34,002 bases of DNA from Clostridiales bacterium (GCA_012520195.1 JAAYOS010000046.1:1-34002); one strand, 5' to 3'; positions 15,057-22,843 are shown, numbered from the stretch's first letter. Program-made: numbers and translations. The notes: generated by a model not told the origin, from the letters alone.

Positions 15057-17033
15057 TTAACTGACAAGCTTCATATACTCAAGTACGGGTAATCCTGGAT
15101 CTATGAGGGTGTACCACACAATAAGAAGTGTCAATACAACGATTAGAAGTGTTGCATCTGCACCGATGCCTGCCACTTTGGTTCCAAATATAGTGAAAGC
15201 CCTTGATTTACTATAGTTAAACAGGCGGGAGTGAGCGGATCTTGATACCTTCGAAACAAGTTTTGACGCCGAACTGTAGAACCTCGCACCTCTTTTGGAG
15301 ATAGCGGAAACCAGGCGCTGCACAGAACTTGATATGCATTTAGTTGATATCCAGACAGGGAGCCTCAACGAAAAGAGACCGCTCTTAAGCCCCAACCAGC
15401 AGAAAAACACCCCAAGGGCTAAGGTTATAACCATGCCGCTTATATCGCTAAAGTTCCAATATGTAAGGGCACCCAAAGACTCTATAGCATTATTGATCCC
15501 CAATCCTTGAGTGGCTACAGCTCCCGATACATCGGGAAATAGCTTAGGACTAATACCAATAACCAGCATGGTAACCACAAGTATACCCATTCCAATATGC
15601 ATGCCCGTAGATTTGCCGTGACGGACTTCTTTCTCACCGTGCTGGACTTGATTCGCAGATGAAGCTTTCTCTGTTCTAATATCTGTTGATTTACAAGTTG
15701 CTTTCTCTGAACCTTTGAGAAAAATGAGGTAATATAGCTTTGCAAAATAAGTCGCAGTACCTACTCCTGTCACTAGAAATAGGCGTTCAGCCCAAATCGC
15801 CCATCCGGCTCCTGTTTCTGCGGCAAGGGTTACACCATGGTGGAGGACAGTCTTACTGACATATCCATTCAATCCTGGAGCTCCGATAATCCCCAACACA
15901 GCAACAAACATCAAGGCAGCAGTTATGGGAAAGCGGCGCAATAGTCCACCCATTTTATAGAGATCAAGTTCATTTGTTTTGATATATATAATCCCGATAC
16001 CCATAAAAAGAGTTGCTTTAAATAGTGCGTGGTTTACGACATGATAGATAGCACCAAGCAAACCCAGACCGCCATCCTGTCCTAAGTACAAACTGGTACC
16101 GAGACCCAAAATAATATAGCCCATCTGACTTACGCTGCTATATGCCAACAGCCGTTTTGCATGGCTTTGAAACAGTGCTAATACTGTTCCCACTAGCATT
16201 GTACACACACCTAGGACAGCAAGTGCCGGCCCAAGCCGCGAGGTACCAATTTCCAGTGCATTACCCCAGCCTACAAATTGAACCGATCGTATTAGTCCGT
16301 AGATTCCAACCTTTATTATGAGTCCCGAAAGCAGTGCACTGCCGGGGGTAGGTGCTGCAGAGTGGGCACGCGGCAGCCAGGAATGTAGAGGAAACATTCC
16401 TGCTTTTGTACCAAATCCGGCTATAAGTAGACCTATAGCCCATGCGAACATTCGACTGTCAGTAACTGTAACACTTTCTCCGATTACAAGAGTTGAATCG
16501 CTAGCCGAGTACAGTAGCACAGCGCCCAAAACGACAAGCAGTCCTCCTATTATACTATAAAACAAGTAATAATAACCAGCACTTATTGCATCATTGTCCC
16601 ACTTGTGTATCACCCAAAAGTAAGATGTAACTGTCATAATCTCAAAGAAAAGTAATAGTGTAAACAAATCACCCGATGTGAACACTCCCAAGATAGAGGA
16701 TAGTGTTAGCAGCGCACATAGCTTAAAGCGCTTTTCGCCGCCTTCGTGCTTCATATACTTAGGTGTATACATCGAGACCGCTAACCACACAAAGCAGGTT
16801 AGTATCACGAATATTGCTGTCAGCGGATCTGCCTGAAAAGTAGGCGCAAATGGGCCTGGTAGTGCCATCTCAAATGTAGCAGGCGTTCCAGTAAATACGT
16901 CTTTAAACCCAACGATTCCAACAACAAGGACTATTGCACTGACTAGGAGTGATATATTTGCCTTGCTATCCCTCTTTATTAACGTAACTATTGCCCCGAG
17001 TAGGGGGACCGCTATAAGTGTCAAAAATAACAT
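15057..17033 (-). CDS. Third large antiporter-like subunit (MrpA-N/NuoL-like) with long C-terminal extension
   Basis: 658 residues. A proton-conducting antiporter domain of about 14 helices includes the helix-5 glutamate in LLLFFEIMTVTSYF (Glu about 131) and the helix-7 lysine in GTKAGMFPLHSWLPRAHSAAPTPGSALLSG (Lys about 210). A second Lys/His helix reads VVNHALFKATLFMGIG. After residue 420 comes a charged 40-residue linker (KGSEKATCKSTDIRTEK), more helices, then a basic Ser/Lys/Arg-rich segment and one final helix. That extension recalls the C-terminal end of NuoL/HyfB-type subunits. AAAGGA fits ATG 17033 better than the tracked TTG 17039. It likely supplies the part that the N-terminal domain of MrpA gives in standard Mrp complexes. 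Confidence 0.85.
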   Translation of the reverse strand: MLFLTLIAVPLLGAIVTLIKRDSKANISLLVSAIVLVVGIVGFKDVFTGTPATFEMALPGPFAPTFQADPLTAIFVILTCFVWLAVSMYTPKYMKHEGGEKRFKLCALLTLSSILGVFTSGDLFTLLLFFEIMTVTSYFWVIHKWDNDAISAGYYYLFYSIIGGLLVVLGAVLLYSASDSTLVIGESVTVTDSRMFAWAIGLLIAGFGTKAGMFPLHSWLPRAHSAAPTPGSALLSGLIIKVGIYGLIRSVQFVGWGNALEIGTSRLGPALAVLGVCTMLVGTVLALFQSHAKRLLAYSSVSQMGYIILGLGTSLYLGQDGGLGLLGAIYHVVNHALFKATLFMGIGIIYIKTNELDLYKMGGLLRRFPITAALMFVAVLGIIGAPGLNGYVSKTVLHHGVTLAAETGAGWAIWAERLFLVTGVGTATYFAKLYYLIFLKGSEKATCKSTDIRTEKASSANQVQHGEKEVRHGKSTGMHIGMGILVVTMLVIGISPKLFPDVSGAVATQGLGINNAIESLGALTYWNFSDISGMVITLALGVFFCWLGLKSGLFSLRLPVWISTKCISSSVQRLVSAISKRGARFYSSASKLVSKVSRSAHSRLFNYSKSRAFTIFGTKVAGIGADATLLIVVLTLLIVWYTLIDPGLPVLEYMKLVS

Positions 17034-17070
17034 TAACAAGCGTCCTTTCTCTCTCTTCGATCTCTACACC

Positions 17071-18519
17071 TTAGAAAAACCAATCAACAACAGCTTCGAC
17101 CCCGGGCCACACCGACCCAGGCCAAAGACCAATAAATATGGCAACAACCGCCAAAATCGCAGTTGGTGTAAGCATAAGAAATAGTCTTTTGCCTCTCTCT
17201 TTGTTCAGTACACCCTCTGTCCTCTTGCCCCTGAAGGCGTCAACAACAGTGGGTATAAAGCAAAAAGCATTTACTATTCCGCTACAAATCAATACTACGG
17301 CCACCTGCCATCTTCCACCCTCAACGCCACCCTGCATCAGGTAATATTTACTCCAGAAGGTGTTAAGGGGCAGCATCCCTATCATACCTAGACTTGCAAC
17401 TCCAAAGATCGTCATAGTCTTTGGCAGTGACCACCCAACACCTATCATCTTGCTTATCTCTGTCTCACCGGTCTGTTCAGAAATGATTCCGGCACTAAAG
17501 AAAAGTGCTACTTTTAGTATAGAGTAACTTATCATATGTAACATTGCACCAGCAAGTCCCAGTGGCTGTAGTGTAAAAGCACCTAGCAGAATGTAAGACA
17601 GCTGACTGATAGTGTGGTATGCCAAACGGCGCTTCAAGATGTCCTGCCGTGTCGCTATAATAACACCTACTAAAATCGTAAATGCTGCAATCCATGGCAA
17701 TACTCTTCCAAAGCTCAGTTGCGATATAAGCTCGTGACCAAATACAGAGTATATCACCCTCAGAACTCCATATACACCGGAGTACACCACAGCTACCGCA
17801 TGTAACAGTGCACTTACCGGCGTTGGCGCAACCATAGCAGATGGCAGCCATCTGTGCAGAGGCATTATTGCAGCTTTTACACCAAAACCTACGATAAACA
17901 GCACCAGTAGCCAGTTAAGTCTTGGATCAACGCTACCCGCGAGTATTGGCTTGTCCGAAAAACTGAGATTTCCTGACATGCTATATGTAAACACAACTGC
18001 AACCAGAATTGCTCCAGCCCCCGACAGACTATACAGAAAGTATTTCTTGCCTGCCTTAACCGCTTCTGGGGTACGCTCATGAATAACTAGAGGGTAAGTG
18101 GTAAAAGTAAGAAGCTCGTAGAACAAATACAGCACAATCAAGTTCCCTGAAAAGGCAACACCAAGTGTCACACTAAAAGACAATAGAAAAAAGGTGAAAT
18201 ATGTCCTGTGTCTTTTCTTTTCTGACATATATCCGAATGAGTATACTGCAGCAAACATCCAGAGCGACGAAGCAATGATTCCAAAGAGCGCTCCTAGTGG
18301 GTCAGGTCCAAGACTGAATGTAAATCCCGCGATGTGACCCACTAACATAATGCTCTGCCCTGAAAAAGCTGATATGCCAACAACCCAGCAAGATAGAGTA
18401 CCTAATGCTGTAAATAATATCACTATTAAGTTGCGCAACCGCTCACGACTTTCAGGTATTGCCGCAACAATCAATCCGCCAACTACTCCGCTTAATAGAG
18501 CGAGTATAAGAAATAGCAA
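17071..18519 (-). CDS. Second large antiporter-like subunit (MrpD/NuoN-like)
   Basis: 482 residues, about 14 membrane helices, proton-conducting membrane transporter family. Key charges are present: Glu about 135 in YLFYELLTFTTYPLV and Lys about 215 in GFGVKAAIMPLHRWLPSAMVAPTPVSALLHAVAVV, with DILKRRLAYHTISQLSYILLG and HMISYSILKVALFFSAG farther on. The TTG start at 18519 has an ideal SD, AAGGAGG, eight bases upstream. It lies between mrpD (39 bp) and the 658-residue subunit (37 bp). Together with these it gives the operon three separate ion-channel subunits, one more than a standard Mrp complex. Confidence 0.88.
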   Translation of the reverse strand: MLFLILALLSGVVGGLIVAAIPESRERLRNLIVILFTALGTLSCWVVGISAFSGQSIMLVGHIAGFTFSLGPDPLGALFGIIASSLWMFAAVYSFGYMSEKKRHRTYFTFFLLSFSVTLGVAFSGNLIVLYLFYELLTFTTYPLVIHERTPEAVKAGKKYFLYSLSGAGAILVAVVFTYSMSGNLSFSDKPILAGSVDPRLNWLLVLFIVGFGVKAAIMPLHRWLPSAMVAPTPVSALLHAVAVVYSGVYGVLRVIYSVFGHELISQLSFGRVLPWIAAFTILVGVIIATRQDILKRRLAYHTISQLSYILLGAFTLQPLGLAGAMLHMISYSILKVALFFSAGIISEQTGETEISKMIGVGWSLPKTMTIFGVASLGMIGMLPLNTFWSKYYLMQGGVEGGRWQVAVVLICSGIVNAFCFIPTVVDAFRGKRTEGVLNKERGKRLFLMLTPTAILAVVAIFIGLWPGSVWPGVEAVVDWFF

Positions 18520-18558
18520 CTGTCAAACCTCCTTGTAATCAAACTGCTCCTCTGAAAT

Positions 18559-20061
18559 CTAACCGCTTGACAGCAGGTTCACTGCTGCGCTGCCGGCTAA
18601 CTCTAAAATAGGATCGGGGAATACACCCAAAAACAAAATGAGCGCAGCAAGCAGAACTAGGGAGGTTTTCTGTGGCAAGCCCGGATCTTTCCATCCCTTC
18701 GATTCCTCTGGTGCTGATCCAAAGTACGCGATTCTTATAACTGGAAGCAAGTAGGCTGCACAGAGCACACTTCCTGCAATTATAGTTAAAACTGATATGA
18801 AATTCCCTGTTTCAAGGCCACCTAGGAGCAAATGCCACTTTCCTATAAAGCCGGAGAATAGCGGAATGCCTATAAGTCCAAGACTGCTGATAGTAAATAC
18901 AGCCATTGTCAGAGGCATTTTTCTGCCTACACCGGCAAGGTCTCTTACATTCTTCTTTCCTGTTGTAGAGATTATTACGCCGGATGTCAGGAATAGAGCT
19001 GACTTTATGATTGCATGGCTTGCGAGGTAGAAGAGAGCTCCTTTTAATCCTTGAGTGTTCATTAGACCTAGACCAAGGAAGAGGTACCCCATCTGGGCAA
19101 CTGTGGAGTATGCAAGCCGCCTTTTCAGTTCGTCCTGAGCGATGGCGAATATCGATCCTGCAACAATCGCAATCGAGCCCGCCAACACAAGTAACCTATC
19201 TATTCCGAACTCAAATATAATACTGTGCCCAAAGACGTTATATAGAACCTTTAGAAGGCACAGCAAAAACCCCTTTACAGCGAGGCCTGACAAGATAGCA
19301 CTGGCTGGTGAGGGTGCCGTAGAGTGGGCATCTGGAAGCCAAATGTGCAGCGGAAAAATAGCAGTTTTAACTCCAAATCCAACCAGAAAGAAGCTTATCG
19401 CCATCCAAACCACATGGGGGCTACTCTGCCATACCTGCGCCAGTTCAGCAGAGACGTGCCTCATGTTTAGGTGCCCTGTAAGGATATATATTAACCCAAT
19501 GCCTCCTAATACGAGCGTCGAGCCCAGAGTAGACAAGATCAAATATGTAAATGAGGCGTGGGCAGCAACAGGCTCATTACGGGCGCTGACTAGACCGCAG
19601 CTACTGAGAGTGGCAACTTCAATCAAAACAAACACATTAAACATGTCATTTGTGAACGCTATGCCAGCTAAAGCACCAATAAGAATTAGGTAAAGGACAT
19701 AGAATCTTGTAGTACGATAACTATTACCCACTTCCCCAGACAGATTCGCAACAGAAAACATAGATACCGGCAGACTAACACCAGCCACTACAAGAACAAA
19801 GAAGGCGCTTAGAGAGTCTATTTTTAGCTCTATTCCCCATGGAGCAGTCCATCCACCCATACTATAGAATGTAGCAGTATCTTGTGCTTTTACATAGTGT
19901 GTCAAAAGCCCTGCTCCGACTACCAACAATATACTTAATACTAATGTAAGGCTCTCTACTAGCCTTAGCCTGCGTGAAATTGTGGGGAGTATAAACGCAA
20001 CAATAAAAGGAGCTATGACAACAAAAACAGGAAGGTTAGATGAGATTGCGGTTGTCATCAT
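18559..20061 (-). CDS. mrpD: Na+/H+ antiporter subunit MrpD (MnhD/MbhH)
   Basis: 500 residues, about 14 helices. It has Glu about 148 in MFNVFVLIEVATLSSCGLVSA and Lys about 232 in GFGVKTAIFPLHIWLPDAHSTAPSPASAILSGLAVKG, the charged residues of the proton path in MrpD and complex I antiporter subunits. DELKRRLAYSTVAQMGYLFLGLGL and LASHAIIKSALFLTSG follow. Its ATG overlaps the mrpC stop (ATGA), so translation is coupled. The position directly after mrpC matches both mrp and mbh operons. The D identity is firm from that order and from the closeness of its motifs. Confidence 0.93.
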   Translation of the reverse strand: MMTTAISSNLPVFVVIAPFIVAFILPTISRRLRLVESLTLVLSILLVVGAGLLTHYVKAQDTATFYSMGGWTAPWGIELKIDSLSAFFVLVVAGVSLPVSMFSVANLSGEVGNSYRTTRFYVLYLILIGALAGIAFTNDMFNVFVLIEVATLSSCGLVSARNEPVAAHASFTYLILSTLGSTLVLGGIGLIYILTGHLNMRHVSAELAQVWQSSPHVVWMAISFFLVGFGVKTAIFPLHIWLPDAHSTAPSPASAILSGLAVKGFLLCLLKVLYNVFGHSIIFEFGIDRLLVLAGSIAIVAGSIFAIAQDELKRRLAYSTVAQMGYLFLGLGLMNTQGLKGALFYLASHAIIKSALFLTSGVIISTTGKKNVRDLAGVGRKMPLTMAVFTISSLGLIGIPLFSGFIGKWHLLLGGLETGNFISVLTIIAGSVLCAAYLLPVIRIAYFGSAPEESKGWKDPGLPQKTSLVLLAALILFLGVFPDPILELAGSAAVNLLSSG

Positions 20062-20450
20062 TTGTTACCCCATTTCTCATTTTTATCTCTCATTTCTGCT
20101 ATCAGAATAGCATCGGTAGTACCGTAATGCTTGTACATCCTAAGTATTAGCGCCAGAGCAAAAGCAGTAACACTTACGCTAACAACTATACCTGTAAGCA
20201 TCAATGCTGACGGTAGCGGATTTATTATTGTAGACCCAGCATTTGAATCGGTGATAATCGGCTCTGTTGCTCCGCGAATGTTACCCGCAGCAATAAACAT
20301 CAAATACACGGCACTCTCCATTATGTTGAGGCCGAGCAGCTTCTTAAACATATTTGAACGAGTTACAATTGTAGCAACACCTATCGCAAATAGAATAACT
20401 GCAAAGAAATAGGGATAATTAATTAGTATCTTATTTAACAACTTGTTCAC
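20058..20450 (-). CDS. mrpC: Na+/H+ antiporter subunit MrpC (NuoK-like)
   Basis: About 130 residues and three helices, like NuoK. Family signatures: FKKLLGLNIMESAVYLMFIAAGN and NPLPSALMLTGIVVSVSVTAFALALILR. The tracked ATG 20462 has no SD and lies in the mrpB tail. GAGGAG precedes GTG 20450 by four bases, so I use GTG 20450; TTG 20441 is also possible. It overlaps the mrpB 3' end and shares ATGA with mrpD. Confidence 0.9.
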   Translation of the reverse strand: MNKLLNKILINYPYFFAVILFAIGVATIVTRSNMFKKLLGLNIMESAVYLMFIAAGNIRGATEPIITDSNAGSTIINPLPSALMLTGIVVSVSVTAFALALILRMYKHYGTTDAILIAEMRDKNEKWGNK

Positions 20451-20871
20451 TACTCTCCTCATCTATTGTAAAGAACAATGTAACAACTGTGCTTGCTACC
20501 CGGAAACCAACACCAAGCCCGAGGAGCGGTATCAGCCCTCCCGATGTCAGTTCACCTGGGACTCCAAGACTGATTCCGGCCAATTTGTTGGCTAAAAAGG
20601 GAACTCCATTAACAATTCCCACCAGACCCAAAATTATGTACCAGAGAGTTCCATAACTCTCAATCCAGATCAGAACCTTTTCAGGCAGCTTCTCCCGCGC
20701 CTTGTCTGTACCGTAAACAGTTGAGTATGCAATAATGCTGAGACCGAGCAATATTCCACCTGCAAAAGTGCCCCCGGCTGAGGTGTGTCCATGAACAATG
20801 ACGTATATTCCAAATAAACTAATAAACGGAAGAAGTATGCAAGCTATCCTCTTTAGGACAAAGTCTCTCAT
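20431..20871 (-). CDS. mrpB: Na+/H+ antiporter subunit MrpB (MnhB/MbhF)
   Basis: 146 residues, about four helices. The MnhB signature IYVIVHGHTSAGGTFAGGILLGLSIIAY (about 22-49) and the C-terminal GLIPLLGLGVGFRVASTVVTLFF identify it. In Mrp complexes it lies in the module that handles Na+ together with MrpE, F, G and the MrpA C-terminal part. Its ATG overlaps the stop of the MbhE-like gene (ATGA) and its end overlaps mrpC. Confidence 0.92.
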   Translation of the reverse strand: MRDFVLKRIACILLPFISLFGIYVIVHGHTSAGGTFAGGILLGLSIIAYSTVYGTDKAREKLPEKVLIWIESYGTLWYIILGLVGIVNGVPFLANKLAGISLGVPGELTSGGLIPLLGLGVGFRVASTVVTLFFTIDEESSEQVVK

Positions 20872-21164
20872 CTGTCTTTCTCGCCTCTTTTTGATTTTTT
20901 TAGTGTTATGACCGATGCAATAGTTGCAGTAAACAGCACAATGGTCTCGAACATAGTGTCGTACGCTCTGTAGTCGAGCACTATGGATGTCACAATGTTT
21001 ATCGAACCTGTTTCACTTATTGCATCACCCACATATCTATCATAAACCCCGTTGTGGATAGGGTTATCGGGCATTCCATATGGCGGCAGTTCAGCTATCG
21101 CCAGCACAAATCCGATCGATGCCAATATGATCAACAGAAACATTACTATATTCTTAATCTTCAT
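20868..21164 (-). CDS. MbhE-like small antiporter subunit (MrpA C-terminal part)
   Basis: 98 residues, two helices. The stretch NIVTSIVLDYRAYDTMFETIVLFTATIASV (about 56-85) is the conserved N-V-T-x-I-L-x-D-Y-R-x-x-D-T-x-x-E motif found in MbhE and at the C-terminal end of MrpA. It carries a helix glutamate important for ion transport in that fold. In ordinary mrp operons this piece is fused into MrpA, and here it is a separate gene as in archaeal mbh operons. It overlaps the DUF4040 gene by 11 bp and mrpB by 4 bp. Confidence 0.85.
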   Translation of the reverse strand: MKIKNIVMFLLIILASIGFVLAIAELPPYGMPDNPIHNGVYDRYVGDAISETGSINIVTSIVLDYRAYDTMFETIVLFTATIASVITLKKSKRGEKDR

Positions 21165-21432
21165 CCTGCCTCTCCTTCCGCTGCCTCTCCTTCCGGCTTG
21201 TTCGGAATATCACGATCATCATTAGCACTGTTGTGCATATGCCTGCGGCCGCTTCAGTAACAGCAAGGTCCGGTGTGTTCATCAACAACCAAACAAGTGC
21301 CATTGTTAGGCTAAATGCTCCAAAAACTATGACTGCGTGTAAGAGGTCCTTGATAAAGTACATTGCTAAAGATGCGCCCACGAGGACGAGCATAAGAATC
21401 AATATAAGATAGTCTACAGTTACAAAATGCAT
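21154..21432 (-). CDS. DUF4040 / MbhD-like small antiporter subunit (MrpA C-terminal part)
   Basis: 92 residues, three helices. MNTPDLAVTEAAAGICTTVLMMIVIF (about 51-76) matches the DUF4040 motif APDVALTEAAVG seen in MbhD and within MrpA. The charged tail SRKERQRKERQDED contains a duplicated KERQR unit that reflects a 15-bp tandem repeat in the DNA. It stands between mrpG (4 bp gap) and the MbhE-like gene (11 bp overlap), the archaeal Mbh order. Confidence 0.87.
   Translation of the reverse strand: MHFVTVDYLILILMLVLVGASLAMYFIKDLLHAVIVFGAFSLTMALVWLLMNTPDLAVTEAAAGICTTVLMMIVIFRTSRKERQRKERQDED
21166..21195. repeat. 15-bp perfect tandem duplication
   Basis: CTGCCTCTCCTTCCG is present twice head to tail. 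It encodes the repeated Arg/Lys/Glu tail of the DUF4040 protein and, on the minus strand, duplicates the GGAAGGAG ribosome binding site of the MbhE-like gene. Confidence 0.9.
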
Positions 21433-21436
21433 ATGC

Positions 21437-21748
21437 TCATCCCTTCCACAGCTTTGTGCCTTTTATAGGTTTAGTTCCCTGAATCAGCCCGATTTTTGCC
21501 ACCAGGTGAGTCATTGTGGGGTTTACGATCCAGTAAAGAATAATAACAGCTATAAGCTTTATCCGTAAAATCCAGTTGGGACTTAGTAAAATCAGTCCAA
21601 GGCCTACAAGACCGACACCGATAGAATCGCCGATAGCTACTGCATGCATCCTGCTATATGCATCAGGTAGCCTGAAAATCCCCAATGTACCAATACCAAA
21701 AGCAACAAACGAAATTGCAAAGCAGATATATGCTATCCACTCAATCAT
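21437..21748 (-). CDS. mrpG: Na+/H+ antiporter subunit MrpG (MnhG/MbhC)
   Basis: 103 residues, three helices. The MnhG signature GTLGIFRLPDAYSRMHAVAIGDSIGVGLVGLGLIL (about 21-55) is clear. Its ATG overlaps the mrpF stop by eight bases, and the DUF4040 start follows its stop by only a few bases. Known to be needed for assembly and cation transport in Mrp complexes. Confidence 0.93.
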   Translation of the reverse strand: MIEWIAYICFAISFVAFGIGTLGIFRLPDAYSRMHAVAIGDSIGVGLVGLGLILLSPNWILRIKLIAVIILYWIVNPTMTHLVAKIGLIQGTKPIKGTKLWKG

Positions 21749-22052
21749 TTAGTTTATCTCCCTCTCCATTATCGATAATGCTGTCAAGCTCGCCAACTTT
21801 GAAGTTCCAAACCTTTGGAACTAGTGCCTTCAAAATCCAAAGACTGCTAACAAATCCACATAACATAAATACAACTGCTACATCAATAAACCCGAATTCT
21901 TTACTTATAAAAGCAAGCAGCAGTATTACCACGCTTGCCTTCCCTGTTATTGCATTAATCGAGACGAGGCGGTCTATGACCGTCGGCCCTATTATCGCTC
22001 GCACTAACACTAATAGAATCAGGATTATCATCCCTGCGGCTATCCACAGCAT
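21741..22052 (-). CDS. mrpF: Na+/H+ antiporter subunit MrpF (MnhF/MbhB)
   Basis: 103 residues, three helices. VRAIIGPTVIDRLVSINAITGKASVVILLL (about 17-46) is the MnhF signature with its conserved Gly-Pro and Asp-Arg. AGGAGGGGG lies upstream of ATG 22052, inside the mrpE reading frame. About 98 bp of mrpE overlap the 5' part of this gene in another frame, more than is normal for the operon. Confidence 0.93.
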   Translation of the reverse strand: MLWIAAGMIILILLVLVRAIIGPTVIDRLVSINAITGKASVVILLLAFISKEFGFIDVAVVFMLCGFVSSLWILKALVPKVWNFKVGELDSIIDNGEGDKLND

Positions 22053-22551
22053 ATCCTTCCCCCTCCTGCATCAGGTTTTCCAGCTTAATTATCTCGTCTA
22101 TCACCGGCCACGAGATCAGATCATTTGCGGCCTCTTCGGTTAACGCATGGACTACAAAGCGCCCCGTTTCAGGATCTGTATCCACTGTAATCGTGCCTGG
22201 TGGGAGTGTAATCATATTGGCCAGAAGTACCCTCCCCCATCCGGTCTTGATTGCAGGCGTGATATCAACAATGACAGGACGTGCCGGTGGTTTTGAAAAC
22301 AAAACAGTTTTGGCCACATCAATGTTGCCCTTAATGATATTTACTATCAGCAATACTAACAGCCGTCCCGCTTGCCTTAACGCTCTAGCTGAAGGGATCC
22401 TGGGAATTCGATGGCCTGTATCCACCCAAAACCAAACGGTTATTGATGCAAAAACCGCACCAAAAATGACGTGCTGAATGTCCACGTTATCAGATATTGC
22501 TAACCAAAAAGCAAAAAGTATTATAAAAAGTATAATAGAGCGCCTGCGCAT
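21955..22551 (-). CDS. mrpE: Na+/H+ antiporter subunit MrpE (MnhE/MbhA)
   Basis: 198 residues. Two N-terminal helices are followed by a cytoplasmic domain with ANMITLPPGTITVDTDPETGRFVVHALT (about 110-140), the MnhE signature. First gene of the operon, with GGGAGGAGG eight bases before ATG 22551. It is about 30 residues longer than typical: after ENLMQEGEGYA comes a polar tail (DSRRDDNPDSISVSASDNRADGH) that exists only because the frame continues 98 bp into mrpF. The change begins at a GGGGG run, so a length error or slippage there is possible. Confidence 0.9.
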   Translation of the reverse strand: MRRRSIILFIILFAFWLAISDNVDIQHVIFGAVFASITVWFWVDTGHRIPRIPSARALRQAGRLLVLLIVNIIKGNIDVAKTVLFSKPPARPVIVDITPAIKTGWGRVLLANMITLPPGTITVDTDPETGRFVVHALTEEAANDLISWPVIDEIIKLENLMQEGEGYAVDSRRDDNPDSISVSASDNRADGHRPPRLD

Positions 22552-22660
22552 AGTAGTATCCTCCTCCCAAATATTTACCAGTATTCTGTTTTTGCACCAA
22601 CCCCAAGGAGTACGACATCTAGTAATCTAGTGGTCAATTTTAGCATTAATTTTTGGTTCG

Positions 22661-22702
22661 AAAAAAAGCGCAATGTCAAGTGAAGTTCTTGACACAACGC
22701 TT
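22661..22702 (-). terminator. Riboswitch-controlled intrinsic terminator
   Basis: On the minus strand AAGCGTTGTGTCAAG and CTTGACATTGCGCTT pair at 14 of 15 positions (two wobbles) around AACTTCA. Seven T follow directly. It starts right after the 3' end of the c-di-AMP aptamer and about 110 bases before mrpE, the arrangement of an expression platform acting through transcription termination. Confidence 0.85.
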
Positions 22703-22815
22703 GGTACTCCTACGAGGTTAGCTGACGGGTTCGGGCATCCAAGTTCCCTACCTTTTACACAGGATTCACCCCAAAATTGGTTCCCCCGCTCCATATTTTG
22801 AATTCGGAGATAGGT
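22703..22815 (-). ncRNA. c-di-AMP riboswitch (ydaO/yuaA)
   Basis: Read on the minus strand, the aptamer core is highly characteristic: TCTCCGAAT, then GGAGCGGGGGAACCA, TTTTGGGGTGAATCC, an AGGTAGGGAACT element, CCCGAACCCGTCAGCTAACCTCG, and TAGGAG closing on the 5' CTCC. These match the ydaO consensus blocks (GGAGGAACC, GGGGTNAATC, CCGACAGCTAAC). The predicted start of transcription falls at the aptamer's 5' edge and a terminator follows directly. Known ydaO switches turn genes off when c-di-AMP is bound, so the mrp operon should be expressed when c-di-AMP is low. Confidence 0.93.
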
Positions 22816-22843
22816 TTTATAAGGCAATATTGCCTCCATTCAA
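22816..22843 (-). promoter_or_regulatory. Promoter of the riboswitch-mrp operon, with palindromic spacer
   Basis: On the minus strand: TTGAAT (-35), 16-base spacer, TATAAA (-10). The spacer contains AGGCAATATTGCCT (22822-22835), a perfect 14-base palindrome that could be an operator. The start would be near 22809, at the first bases of the aptamer. Confidence 0.6.

Noticed and set aside
19142-19693. 183-codon plus-strand ORF
   Set aside because: Antisense to mrpD, which has full family motifs.
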